DNA of 64,000 nt from Hyphomicrobium_A sp964405975. Lineage in GTDB: Bacteria; Pseudomonadota; Alphaproteobacteria; Rhizobiales; Hyphomicrobiaceae. Below, piece by piece: positions 17,359 to 26,050 of the stretch. Numbering within the stretch: position 1 is the first letter of the stretch; every line of letters starts with the position of its first letter. A program made the position numbers and the translations under genes. The stretch covers positions 14,071-78,070 of the forward strand of contig CAYOPW010000005.1 in assembly GCA_964405975.1 (NCBI GenBank), read 5' to 3'. The notes below the pieces were generated by a model. The model was not told the DNA's origin and searched no databases. It was given only the letters and a program-made list of their open reading frames with translations.

Positions 17359-18105
17359 TCAAATGAGCTTCAGGTTTCTGAAGCTCGCATGACCATCTCG
17401 GCCAACGATGATGTGATCGTGAACGGCAACGCCCAGTGGTTTAGCTGCTGCGACGATTTGTTTCGTCTTATCGATGTCGGCGCGCGAGGGAGCCGGGTCG
17501 CCTGACGGGTGGTTGTGCACCAGAACGATTGCAGTTGCTGATAGCTCCAGCGCGCGTTTTACCACTTCGCGTACGTAAACCGGCGTGTGGTCGATCGTAC
17601 CCTGCTGCTGTAGTTCGTCAGCGATAAGATGGTTTTTCTTGTCGAGAAAGAGAATACGAAACTGCTCACGGTGCTCGAACCCCTGCGCGGCGCGCAGATA
17701 GTCGAGCACCTGGGCCCAGGACGACAGCGTAGGCCGTTGAATAATTTGCGAGCGCATCAGTCGGAGCGCGGCAGCACGCACGAGCTTCAACTCAGTGACT
17801 ACAGAATCGCCGGCGCCCTCAATTTCCTTCAGTTGGGATTCCGGCGCAGCGACAACTTCAGCGAACGATCCGAAGCGGGCGATGAGACTCTTGGCCAACG
17901 CCTTCGTGTCTCGGCGAGGAAGCGCACGGAAAAGGACGAGTTCCAAGAGCTCGTAGTCGGGCAGAGCATCAGCGCCGCCTTTGCGGAAACGCTCGCGTAG
18001 CCGTTGGCGGTGGCCGGCGTGTAGCGGCGCGGCGCCTTCGAAAAATGATCCTTGGCCCCCTGCTTGCTCGTCGCTGCCGTCGCTATCGTTTCCGCGACCT
18101 GGCAT
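17359..18105 (-). CDS. radC: RadC family JAB-domain protein
   Basis: The 248-residue protein has a helix-hairpin-helix segment near residues 70-110 and the JAMM metalloprotease-type motif 'VLVHNHPSGDPAPSRADID' in its C-terminal half, both hallmarks of RadC (MPN+ domain). Despite the old name, a direct role in DNA repair is unproven. It follows map by 20 bases on the same strand, an order common in alphaproteobacteria. The acidic/Gly-rich first 25 residues are variable in the family. Confidence 0.93.
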   Translation of the reverse strand: MPGRGNDSDGSDEQAGGQGSFFEGAAPLHAGHRQRLRERFRKGGADALPDYELLELVLFRALPRRDTKALAKSLIARFGSFAEVVAAPESQLKEIEGAGDSVVTELKLVRAAALRLMRSQIIQRPTLSSWAQVLDYLRAAQGFEHREQFRILFLDKKNHLIADELQQQGTIDHTPVYVREVVKRALELSATAIVLVHNHPSGDPAPSRADIDKTKQIVAAAKPLGVAVHDHIIVGRDGHASFRNLKLI

Positions 18106-18125
18106 GGGCGCCGGCCCCTTTGTCC

Positions 18126-18950
18126 TTAGATGTGGCGAGCAAGCGGATAGTCAAGGCCGTTTGGCGAACGCGTGAAGACCTCACACCCGGTTTCGGTGAC
18201 GCCGATCGTATGTTCGAACTGGGCGGAAAGCTCTCTGTCGCGCGTTACGGCCGTCCAACCATCGGGCAGCACCTTCACGTGGGGCCGGCCCAGGTTGATC
18301 ATGGGCTCGATGGTAAAGAGCATTCCGGGCTCCAGCGTCACGCCTTCGCCCTCTTCGCCGTAGTGAAGAATGTTGGGCCGGTCGTGAAAAACCTGGCCAA
18401 GTCCATGACCGCAAAAGTCACGCACCACGCTGCATCGCTCCGATTCTGCAAACGACTGAATGGCCGCTCCTATGTGGCCGGTGGTCAATCCGGGTCTGAC
18501 CACGGCGATGCCGCGCTTCAGCGCTTCGAAGGTCACACCTACAAGCCGCTCCGCTCGCCGTGAGATTTCGCCAGCCGCATACATGCGGCTCGTATCTCCA
18601 TGCCAACCGTCAACAATCAGCGTAACATCGATGTTGAGAATATCGCCCTCGCGCAGCGGCTTGGGGCCAGGAATTCCGTGGCACACGACGTGGTTGACGG
18701 ACGTACATATGGCCTTGGGGAAGCCGCGATAGTTCAGCGGGGCAGGATATGCGCCATGATCCAACGCGAATTCGAGAACGAGTTCATCCAATGTCTCGGT
18801 GGTGACGCCCGGCTCCACATGCTCGGTCAGCATATCGAGCGCTTCGGCTGCTAGCTGGCCGGCCTTTCGCATGCCCTCGAAGGCCTCCGGCCCGTGTAGC
18901 TTAATCTTACCATCGCGGTCCGGCGCGCGGCCAACTTCGACGTTCGACAT
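18126..18950 (-). CDS. map: Methionine aminopeptidase, type I
   Basis: Map removes the initiator methionine from nascent proteins. The metal ligands appear in order: His of 'VVCHGIPG', Asp of 'NIDVTL', Asp of 'GWHGDTSRM', His of 'CGHGLGQVFHDRP', Glu of 'FTIEPM' and Glu of 'QFEHTIGV'. The ATG at 18950 ('MSNVEVGRAP') gives 274 residues, slightly longer than the E. coli enzyme because of an N-terminal extension. The 19-130 bases upstream contain no gene. Confidence 0.96.
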   Translation of the reverse strand: MSNVEVGRAPDRDGKIKLHGPEAFEGMRKAGQLAAEALDMLTEHVEPGVTTETLDELVLEFALDHGAYPAPLNYRGFPKAICTSVNHVVCHGIPGPKPLREGDILNIDVTLIVDGWHGDTSRMYAAGEISRRAERLVGVTFEALKRGIAVVRPGLTTGHIGAAIQSFAESERCSVVRDFCGHGLGQVFHDRPNILHYGEEGEGVTLEPGMLFTIEPMINLGRPHVKVLPDGWTAVTRDRELSAQFEHTIGVTETGCEVFTRSPNGLDYPLARHI

Positions 18951-19138
18951 GTTTTGTTCCTGGGAGCCAGCAGTCAATTAAATAGACTTAGAAATGTAGT
19001 GCAATCTGCTGGCGACGCAATGCACGTTAAGAGAAAGCAGCCCCGCGCAAGGGCGGCGCAATTCTTCCGTAAGCATCACTTAGGGGTTCGGCCGTGCGCA
19101 GCGCACGGCGGGCTGACCAGCGCGCATTTAGAGGAGCC

Positions 19139-19819
19139 CTAGTCCTTTTTGGGCTCTTTCTTAGCCTCTTCTTGCGCTTCTTCTTCCGCGGGCACTTCGG
19201 CGGCCGCGGCTTCGGCTACAAGTCGTTGGGCCTGGGCGATCCAGTCGTTCTTTTCGAGGCGCCCATCAAGCTGCAGCACCTCGTCGATATTTGCGATATC
19301 TTCATCGGAAAGGTTTGCAATCTGCTCAAGCTTGATGCAATTGAGCTGACGAAGGCGTGCTGCAAGATCGTTGTCGATCCCCTTAATCTGCGTAAGATCA
19401 TCGGGTTCGCCTTTTTGCTTCTTGAAGCCCTTCCACTGCGCATTCAGGCGACGCGCGCGCGCATCCGAGCGCTCGGCGATGCGCGCCGATTTACCGCGAC
19501 GGCCGCGCAGGTAATAAAGCTTTGCCCGGCGCACCTTGCCGCGCCGCAGAACCTCGATCTCGGAAATGTAGGGCGAGTGGATCGGGAACACGCGTTCCAC
19601 GCCCTCGCCGTAGGAGATCTTGCGCACAGTGAAGTTCTCGTTGATGCCCGAGCCGGAGCGTCCGATCACGACGCCTTCATAAGCCTGCATACGCGTATTG
19701 TTGCCTTCGGTCACCTTAACAACCACGCGCACGGTGTCGCCGGGGCCGAACTCAGGCACGGCGCGCTTTGCCGTAAGGGACTTAATCTGTTCGTGCTCAA
19801 GCTCTTGGATAATGTTCAT
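19139..19819 (-). CDS. rplS: 50S ribosomal protein L19 with long C-terminal helix-hairpin-helix tail
   Basis: Residues 1-125 are ordinary L19, starting 'MNIIQELEHEQ' and including 'KLYYLRGRRGKSARI'. A tail of about 90 residues follows: a linker (126-139), a helix-hairpin-helix-like domain (about 140-205, 'DDLTQIKGIDNDLAARL', 'DGRLEKNDWIAQAQRL') and an acidic Ala/Glu/Lys end. That domain resembles the C-terminal extension I know from L21 of Hyphomicrobiales. Typical L19 is 115-130 residues, so 226 is unusual. It is downstream of trmD in the usual order. Confidence 0.93.
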   Translation of the reverse strand: MNIIQELEHEQIKSLTAKRAVPEFGPGDTVRVVVKVTEGNNTRMQAYEGVVIGRSGSGINENFTVRKISYGEGVERVFPIHSPYISEIEVLRRGKVRRAKLYYLRGRRGKSARIAERSDARARRLNAQWKGFKKQKGEPDDLTQIKGIDNDLAARLRQLNCIKLEQIANLSDEDIANIDEVLQLDGRLEKNDWIAQAQRLVAEAAAAEVPAEEEAQEEAKKEPKKD

Positions 19820-19947
19820 GTGCGCACCTTGGGCATACATATGTGCCGTGGCAGCTCGGCGCGAAAGGCCGGCACCCCGCTACGGCAAGCATTGGGGAAT
19901 TGGAGGGCGTCATAACCGAAACGCGGCCCCTTGTCGATATGGTCTTG

Positions 19948-20682
19948 TCAGGATTTCCGGCCGGGTTTTTGGGATTTGAGGAGATCTGGACGCCGTTTTT
20001 CGGTTAGGCGCTGTGCCTCGGCCCGGCGCCAATCAGCAATTTTCGTGTGATTGCCCGAGAGCAGGACCTCAGGGATCGTACGCCCCTCCCACTCACGGGG
20101 CTTGGTGTATTGGGGATATTCGAGCAAACCCTTCTCGAAGCTCTCCTGATCGAGCGAGGTCGGCGCACCGACAACGCCGGGTAGTAAGCGCACGCAAGCA
20201 TCGATCAACACCATGGCGGCAAGCTCGCCGCCGGAGAGCACATAATCTCCTATGGAGACTTCCCGTAATCCCCGGCCTGCGATGACGCGCTCGTCGATGC
20301 CTTCAAAGCGGCCGGTAAGCAGAAGTAGCCCGGGGCCGGCGGCAAACTCCGCGGCCAGGGATTGGTTAAGCCGCTCGCCTCGCGGCGAGAGGTAGATCAG
20401 CGGGGCTTCGTGTTCCACGGTGCGCGCATGATCGATCGCTGCGCCGAGCACATCAGCGCGCATGATCATTCCTGCGCCGCCGCCCGCTGGCGTGTCGTCG
20501 ACGGTGCGATGCTTACCCACACCAAAATCGCGGATCGAGACCGTTTTCAGAGACCAGATCCTCGATTCCAGCGCCTGGCCGGCGTTGGACACAGCCAATG
20601 GGCCCGGGAACATCTCGGGGAAAAGAGTGAGCACGGTGGCGCGCCAGGGCGACCGGCCTTCGTTTGTCGGACGGTGCGGCAT
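19948..20682 (-). CDS. trmD: tRNA (guanine-N1)-methyltransferase
   Basis: TrmD methylates G37 of tRNAs next to the anticodon and prevents frameshifting. The SPOUT knot signatures are clear: 'PAGGGAGMIMRADVL', 'GRFEGIDERV', 'SIGDYVLSGGELAAMVLIDA' and 'GLLEYPQYTKP' with 'LLSGNH'. The length of 244 residues is normal. It is followed by rplS, but rimM and rpsP, which usually precede it, are not here; a DUF1330 gene lies 48 bases upstream. Confidence 0.96.
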   Translation of the reverse strand: MPHRPTNEGRSPWRATVLTLFPEMFPGPLAVSNAGQALESRIWSLKTVSIRDFGVGKHRTVDDTPAGGGAGMIMRADVLGAAIDHARTVEHEAPLIYLSPRGERLNQSLAAEFAAGPGLLLLTGRFEGIDERVIAGRGLREVSIGDYVLSGGELAAMVLIDACVRLLPGVVGAPTSLDQESFEKGLLEYPQYTKPREWEGRTIPEVLLSGNHTKIADWRRAEAQRLTEKRRPDLLKSQKPGRKS

Positions 20683-20730
20683 GTGCGTAAGGCTCTCGAT
20701 GGAGCGGCGCCATTACTGCCGCTCGATCAT

Positions 20731-21018
20731 TCAAACTCCCTCGACCACAACGATATCGATGACGCCCGCACCTTGGCGCAGCGCCTTCGCCTTCGCATAC
20801 TCGGGTGAGAAGGCATACGCGTGTGCGTCATCGTAGCTTGCAAACTCGAGAACGACATTGCGGGGGCAGCCCTTGCCTTCGGCGATTTCACAACGTCCCC
20901 CACGCACGATGGGTTTGCCGCCGTACTTGTCGAGCGCCACCTTTGATTCCGCGACATATTCGGCCCACTTCTCCGGGTTCGTCACCTCCGCATGTGCAAT
21001 CACATATCCCTTCGGCAT
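20731..21018 (-). CDS. DUF1330 family protein
   Basis: The predicted product is 95 residues from the ATG at 21018 ('MPKGYVIAHAEVTNPEKW'). The pattern 'YGGKPIVRGG' followed by 'VVLEFASYDDAHAYAFSPEYAKAKALR' is the signature of DUF1330, a dimeric ferredoxin-like barrel of unknown role. It follows pyrF by 33 bases on the same strand. The function cannot be inferred from context. Confidence 0.88.
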   Translation of the reverse strand: MPKGYVIAHAEVTNPEKWAEYVAESKVALDKYGGKPIVRGGRCEIAEGKGCPRNVVLEFASYDDAHAYAFSPEYAKAKALRQGAGVIDIVVVEGV

Positions 21019-21051
21019 CGGCTGGTCGTCCTCCAATCTTGAAAGTTTCTG

Positions 21052-21783
21052 CTAACCGGCGCGGTTGCGCGCGGCTTTGGCGTGGGCGTCGCGAATGTGG
21101 TGAATGAACGCCTCGGCGACGGCCCTTGGATCGTCCGCCTGTGTGATCGGCCGCCCGACGACGATGTAGTCGGCGCCAGCCGCGATGGCGTGATCGGGTG
21201 TGGTTACGCGTTCTTGGTCATCCGTTGAACTCCCCGTCAAACGGATCCCTGGGGTTACGATGAGAAAACCTGGCCCGACCGCATTGCGGATGCGGCCGGC
21301 CTCCTGTCCTGATGCGATCACACCATTAAAACCCGATTCTCGAGCAAGCTGCGCCCGCTTCAACACGAGGTCAGACGGTGACATTAAGGTGCCCTGTTGT
21401 GCAAGATCGTCGGACGTCAGGTTGGTCAGCACGGTCACTGCCAGTAACTTTAAATGACCCCTGCCGCGTCCCGTCACGGCGGAACGTAGTGTCTTTAGGT
21501 CGTGTCCGTGTACGGTTAGGAAATCGACTCCGAACTCGGCTGCGTTTGCAACTGCGCGTTCAACCGTGTTGCCGATATCGAGAAGTTTCATGTCGAGGAA
21601 GACGTGCTTGCCTTCCGACTTGAGGGCGTGCGCCAGCTCCAGGCCGCCTGAAAATAGCAGCTCCAGACCCACCTTGTAGAAGGTGACGCTATCGCCGAGG
21701 GTTGCGACCAGCCGCCCCGCTTCTTCAAGCGTTGGCATGTCTAGTGCGACGATCAGGCGGTCCTTGGCAGTGATATAGCTCAT
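21052..21783 (-). CDS. pyrF: Orotidine 5'-phosphate decarboxylase
   Basis: PyrF decarboxylates OMP to UMP, the last step of de novo pyrimidine synthesis. The protein starts 'DRLIVALDMPTLEEA'. The catalytic charged network is in 'HVFLDMKLLDIGNTV' (Lys-Asp...Asp), and the C-terminal phosphate loop is 'DYIVVGRPITQADDP'. The length of 243 residues is normal. It is the upstream member of a pair with the DUF1330 gene. Confidence 0.96.
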   Translation of the reverse strand: MSYITAKDRLIVALDMPTLEEAGRLVATLGDSVTFYKVGLELLFSGGLELAHALKSEGKHVFLDMKLLDIGNTVERAVANAAEFGVDFLTVHGHDLKTLRSAVTGRGRGHLKLLAVTVLTNLTSDDLAQQGTLMSPSDLVLKRAQLARESGFNGVIASGQEAGRIRNAVGPGFLIVTPGIRLTGSSTDDQERVTTPDHAIAAGADYIVVGRPITQADDPRAVAEAFIHHIRDAHAKAARNRAG

Positions 21784-21813
21784 GACGCAGGGGCTAACCG
21801 GAAAGCAGATAAC

Positions 21814-22401
21814 CTAGCCATGTAGCACATGCGCGGCGCGCGCAAGCTTCTGAATGAGCGATTTGAGCCGTTCTTGGGCTTCCTTATTGGTCAGGTGACC
21901 ATCCTCGCCGAACGCGTCGTGTGCGCGAGGTACGGCAAATTGATCGGGAAGCACTAAGGCGCCGAGCCCCAGCTCCAGCACTTGACGCAGCGTGACGAGG
22001 CTTCTCAGTCCGCCCATGCCACCGGGCGAAGTTGAGCCGACGGCAAATACCCGCGTCTTGAAGACCTCCAGCGGAGCCTCTCCTTCTTCACGAACACGGC
22101 TCAGCCAGTCGAGCGTGTTCTTCAGCAGCGGAGAGATGGAGGCGTTGTACTCGGGGCTCGCGATGAAAACGCCGGTGTGCGCTTCCATGACAGCCTTGAG
22201 CTTCTTCGCATTCTCCGGCGGCCCTTCTGAGGCTTCAAGCTCGCCATGATAGATTGGCATGTGGTAGTCGGTGAGATCGACGAAGGTGACGGGGATGCCA
22301 TTCGCTTCGGCAATCATTGCTCCGAGCTTTGCAAGCTTTTTGTTGTGCGAACCCGCCCGCGCCGAGCCTGCGAAAAACATAAGCTTCGCCGTCGTCGTCA
22401 T
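21814..22401 (-). CDS. NAD(P)H-dependent FMN reductase family protein
   Basis: The 195-residue flavodoxin-like protein has the phosphate-binding start 'FFAGSARAGSHNKKLA' and the family motif 'VFIASPEYNASISPLLKNTLDWLSR' with 'VGSTSPGGMGGLRSL'. Such enzymes reduce FMN, quinones or chromate with NAD(P)H; the physiological substrate is not evident. It lies between dnaJ and pyrF on the same strand. Confidence 0.9.
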   Translation of the reverse strand: MTTTAKLMFFAGSARAGSHNKKLAKLGAMIAEANGIPVTFVDLTDYHMPIYHGELEASEGPPENAKKLKAVMEAHTGVFIASPEYNASISPLLKNTLDWLSRVREEGEAPLEVFKTRVFAVGSTSPGGMGGLRSLVTLRQVLELGLGALVLPDQFAVPRAHDAFGEDGHLTNKEAQERLKSLIQKLARAAHVLHG

Positions 22402-22457
22402 ATGCAGCCCCCGTTGGAAAGGTCACTGTGGCGCGCGATCACGCGGCATGTTTCGGT

Positions 22458-23594
22458 TTAGCCGCTCTTGCCTTCGAAGAAGTCTTTGACGCGGGCAAAG
22501 AAACCGGCGCTCGCCGGGCTCGTATCCTTGTGGCTTTCGTGCTCGAACTCCTCCAGCAGTTCGCGTTGACGGCGGGTCAATTTCTTGGGCGTTTCCACGT
22601 CGATCTGGATATACATGTCTCCGGTCACCTTGGATCGTAGCACCGGCATGCCCTTGCCCTTCAGTCGGAACTGCTTGCCACTCTCGGAGCCTTCGGGGAC
22701 TTTAACGCGCGATGCGGCGCCGTTAACCGTGGGTACCTCAATTTCACCGCCGAGCGCTGCCGTCGTCATCGAAATTGGCACCCGGCAGAAGATGTCGGCA
22801 CCATCACGCTGGAAAAACTCATGGGGTTTGATCGAAAGGAAAATGTAAAGATCGCCTGCCGGCCCGCCGCGCAAGCCGGCTTCTCCCTCGCCAGCGAGAC
22901 GAATGCGCGTGCCGTCCTCGACGCCGGGCGGGATGTTGACCGATAGCGTGCGCTCTTTCGTGATACGGCCGGCACCGGTGCACTTGGTGCAAGGATCCTC
23001 AATCATCTCGCCGCGCCCTTGGCATGTGGGGCAGGTCCGTTCGATGGTGAAGAAACCCTGGCTCGCGCGCACTTTGCCAATACCGCCGCAGGTGGGGCAT
23101 GTCGTCGGTTTGGTGCCCTTGCGTGCGCCTGTGCCGCTGCACGTTTCACAGGGAACGCTAGTTGGCACACGGATCTGCGCCGTCTTGCCTTCAAATGCGT
23201 CGGAGAGCGAAATCTCAAGGTTGTAGCGTAAGTCGGCCCCGCGCTCGCGCGAGGTTCTCTGGCGCTGGCCTCGCCGGCCGCCCATGAACTCTCCGAACAG
23301 ATCGTCGAAGATGTCAGACATCGATGACGCGAAGTCGGGACCGAATCCGCGCGCACCGCCCATGCCGCCATCAAAGGCTGCATGTCCGAAGTGATCATAA
23401 GCCGCGCGCTTCTGGGGGTCTTTTAAGACCTCATAGGCCTCGCTGACCTCTTTGAATCGGACCTCGGAGGTGGTATCGCCGGGGTTGCGGTCAGGGTGAT
23501 ATTCCTTAGCAAGCCGCCGGTATGCGGACTTGATTTCCGTCTCACCCGCCTCCCGCGCGAGCCCAAGTGTTTCATAGTAGCACCGCTTGGCCAT
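22458..23594 (-). CDS. dnaJ: Chaperone DnaJ
   Basis: DnaJ stimulates the DnaK ATPase and delivers unfolded clients. The J domain carries the HPD motif in 'LAKEYHPDRNPGD', then a Gly/Phe-rich linker, and four CxxCxGxG zinc repeats ('CETCSGTG', 'CPTCGGIG', 'CPTCQGRG', 'CTKCTGAG'), then the C-terminal beta domains. The ATG at 23594 ('MAKRCYYETLGLA') gives 378 residues. The usual order dnaK-dnaJ is kept, but with 238 bases and a terminator between, dnaJ may rely on read-through or its own promoter. Confidence 0.97.
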   Translation of the reverse strand: MAKRCYYETLGLAREAGETEIKSAYRRLAKEYHPDRNPGDTTSEVRFKEVSEAYEVLKDPQKRAAYDHFGHAAFDGGMGGARGFGPDFASSMSDIFDDLFGEFMGGRRGQRQRTSRERGADLRYNLEISLSDAFEGKTAQIRVPTSVPCETCSGTGARKGTKPTTCPTCGGIGKVRASQGFFTIERTCPTCQGRGEMIEDPCTKCTGAGRITKERTLSVNIPPGVEDGTRIRLAGEGEAGLRGGPAGDLYIFLSIKPHEFFQRDGADIFCRVPISMTTAALGGEIEVPTVNGAASRVKVPEGSESGKQFRLKGKGMPVLRSKVTGDMYIQIDVETPKKLTRRQRELLEEFEHESHKDTSPASAGFFARVKDFFEGKSG

Positions 23595-23762
23595 GTTCAG
23601 CGCGTGCCCTTCAGGTTGTTCCAAGTGTTCATCCTACAATCTGGAGATAGCGATGTTTGCCGTGCCGGAAAAGGCCGACGCGGCCTTAACTCGCATAATG
23701 CCCGGCGGGTGTTGTCACAAAGAATCGGTACCCTCACGGTCTGGGCAAGCTTCCTGACTGTT

Positions 23763-23793
23763 AAAAAGCGGAGCCCGGCGGGATCGCCGGGCT
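23763..23793 (-). terminator. Rho-independent terminator after dnaK
   Basis: Read on the minus strand, a 9-pair G/C-rich stem (23785-23793 with 23772-23780) closes a 4-base loop and is followed by CCGC and five T (23763-23767). It sits 40 bases beyond the dnaK stop and separates dnaK from dnaJ. Confidence 0.85.
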
Positions 23794-23832
23794 TGCCTTT
23801 GATAAATGCGAGGGAATGCCTGAACTGGCGGC

Positions 23833-25770
23833 TCAGGCTGACTTCTTCTTGTCGTCCTTCACTTCCTCGAAGTCGGCATCGACAACATTTTCGTCGCCAG
23901 AAGAGGCCGCGCCCTCGCCGGTTCCGGCTTCACCATCGGCATCTTCACCGCCCGCTCCCTGCTGAGCGGCGTAGATCGCCTCGCCAATCTTCATGGCAGC
24001 CTGAGCAAGCTCAGCCGTTGTCGATTGGATTCGCTCGGTATCTTCACCGCCAAGCGCTTCCTTGACGTCAGCAATGGCCTTTTCGACATCCGGCTTTGCC
24101 GCCGCAACGGCTGCATTGGACTCGTTTTCGGAGAGCTGCTTCTCGGTGGCGTGAACCAGCGCCTCGGCTTGGTTGCGTGCCTCGACCCGCTCGCGCTTCT
24201 GTTTGTCATCGGCTGCGTGCGCCTCTGCGTCCTTGACCATCTGTTCGATTTCGCTGTCGGACAAACCGCCTGAGGCTTGGATGCGGATCGACTGCTCCTT
24301 AGCCGTCGCTTTGTCCTTTGCCGAAACGTGGACGATGCCGTTGGCGTCGATGTCAAACGTGACTTCGATTTGCGGTACGCCGCGCGGTGCAGGCGGGATG
24401 CCGACGAGATCAAATTGCCCGAGCAGCTTATTGTCTGCTGCCATCTCGCGCTCACCTTGGCTGACGCGGATCGTAACAGCGCTCTGGCCGTCTTCGGCGG
24501 TGGAGAACGTCTGACTCTTCTTGGTCGGGATCGTGGTGTTGCGGTCGATAAGACGCGTGAACACACCGCCAAGGGTCTCGATGCCCAATGACAACGGGGT
24601 GACGTCGAGTAGCAGAACGTCCTTAACATCGCCCTGCAGAACGCCGGCCTGAATGGCGGCGCCGACGGCCACGACCTCGTCCGGATTGACACCCTTGTGA
24701 GGCTCCTTGCCGAACAGCTCTTTTACGACCTGCTGCACCTTGGGCATACGCGTCATGCCGCCGACCAAAACCACCTCGTCGATTTCGGCGGCCTTAAGGC
24801 CGGCATCCTTGAGTGCCTTTTCGCAGGGCCCCTTGGTGCGCGAAATGAGATCATCCACCAGGCTCTCCAGTTTCGCGCGCGTAAGCTTCATCGTGAGATG
24901 CTTCGGCCCGGACTGGTCTGCTGTGATAAACGGCAAATTGACCTCGGTCTGCTGCGAGGACGACAACTCAATCTTCGCCTTCTCTGCCGCCTCTTTCAGG
25001 CGCTGGAGTGCGAGCTTATCGTTACGCAGATCGATACCCTGTTCCTTCTTGAACTCATCGGCAAGGTAGTGGACGAGCTTCATGTCGAAGTCTTCGCCAC
25101 CCAAGAAGGTATCGCCGTTCGTCGCCTTTACCTCGAAGACGCCGTCACCAATCTCCAGTATCGAAATATCAAAAGTGCCTCCACCGAGATCGTAGACCGC
25201 GATGGTTTTGGCGTCCGTCTTTTTCTCCAGGCCATAGGAAAGCGCAGCTGCCGTCGGCTCATTGATTATGCGCAGAACCTCAAGTCCTGCGATCTTGCCC
25301 GCGTCCTTAGTAGCCTGGCGTTGGGCGTCATTAAAGTAGGCGGGGACGGTGATCACCGCTTGAGTAACAGTTTCGCCGAGCTTGGCTTCCGCCGTCTCTT
25401 TCATCTTCTGCAGAATGAAAGCTGAAACCTGCTGCGGCGAGTACGTCTTCCCGTGAGCTTCTACCCAAGCATCGCCGTTGGGCCCTTCGACGATCTTATA
25501 GGGGACGAGCTTCTTATCCTTCTCGACCATTGGATCGTCATAGCGGCGTCCGATCAGGCGCTTGATAGCGAACAAGGTATTGAGCGGATTGGTAACGGCC
25601 TGGCGCTTGGCCGGCAGGCCAACAAGCTTCTCGCCATCGTCGGTAAAGGCCACGATCGATGGCGTCGTGTTCATACCCTCAGCATTTTCTAGAACTCTCG
25701 GCTTTCCGCCCTCCATGACCGCCACACAAGAGTTGGTGGTTCCGAGGTCGATACCGATTACTTTTGTCAT
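23833..25770 (-). CDS. dnaK: Chaperone protein DnaK (Hsp70)
   Basis: DnaK is the main Hsp70. The ATPase domain starts 'VIGIDLGTTNSCVAVMEG' and holds 'VYDLGGGTFDISILEI' and 'VGGMTRMPKVQQ'. The substrate domain has 'DVTPLSLGIETLGGV', and the tail is Gly/Glu/Asp-rich with 'DADFEEVKDD' at the end. The length of 645 residues is normal. A sigma-32-like promoter lies at 25899-25926, so heat induction is likely. The partners dnaJ, grpE and hrcA flank it on the same strand. Confidence 0.98.
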   Translation of the reverse strand: MTKVIGIDLGTTNSCVAVMEGGKPRVLENAEGMNTTPSIVAFTDDGEKLVGLPAKRQAVTNPLNTLFAIKRLIGRRYDDPMVEKDKKLVPYKIVEGPNGDAWVEAHGKTYSPQQVSAFILQKMKETAEAKLGETVTQAVITVPAYFNDAQRQATKDAGKIAGLEVLRIINEPTAAALSYGLEKKTDAKTIAVYDLGGGTFDISILEIGDGVFEVKATNGDTFLGGEDFDMKLVHYLADEFKKEQGIDLRNDKLALQRLKEAAEKAKIELSSSQQTEVNLPFITADQSGPKHLTMKLTRAKLESLVDDLISRTKGPCEKALKDAGLKAAEIDEVVLVGGMTRMPKVQQVVKELFGKEPHKGVNPDEVVAVGAAIQAGVLQGDVKDVLLLDVTPLSLGIETLGGVFTRLIDRNTTIPTKKSQTFSTAEDGQSAVTIRVSQGEREMAADNKLLGQFDLVGIPPAPRGVPQIEVTFDIDANGIVHVSAKDKATAKEQSIRIQASGGLSDSEIEQMVKDAEAHAADDKQKRERVEARNQAEALVHATEKQLSENESNAAVAAAKPDVEKAIADVKEALGGEDTERIQSTTAELAQAAMKIGEAIYAAQQGAGGEDADGEAGTGEGAASSGDENVVDADFEEVKDDKKKSA

Positions 25771-25898
25771 TTGCCTATCCTTAATCTTTTGCAGCAGACC
25801 GGCCGGACCCGAAGTCTCGGCGTCCGGATCATCCGTTTTCGCGGTATTTACGCGCTAGGTTCGGTCCCCTTTGGAGCATCCAATAGTAACCGTCGCTT

Positions 25899-25926
25899 AT
25901 ATAGGGTCGCTTTTTGGGCACGCAAC
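25899..25926 (-). promoter_or_regulatory. Putative RpoH (sigma-32) promoter of dnaK
   Basis: On the minus strand, GTTG (25923-25926) is followed after exactly 17 bases by CCTATAT (25899-25905). This matches the alphaproteobacterial heat-shock consensus as I know it (CTTG, 17-18, CYTATNT) with one mismatch in the -35 element. It lies about 130 bases upstream of the dnaK start. Confidence 0.6.
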
Positions 25927-26050
25927 GGGATCGTGATGCACGCGTGTGATCAATTTTCCCCACCATTTTGTATCCGACCGCCGCGAACCGTGATTGAGGT
26001 TGGCTATCAAACCCCAGCGGGCAAGCACTGAGCGCTCAAAAAGCGCTCTT

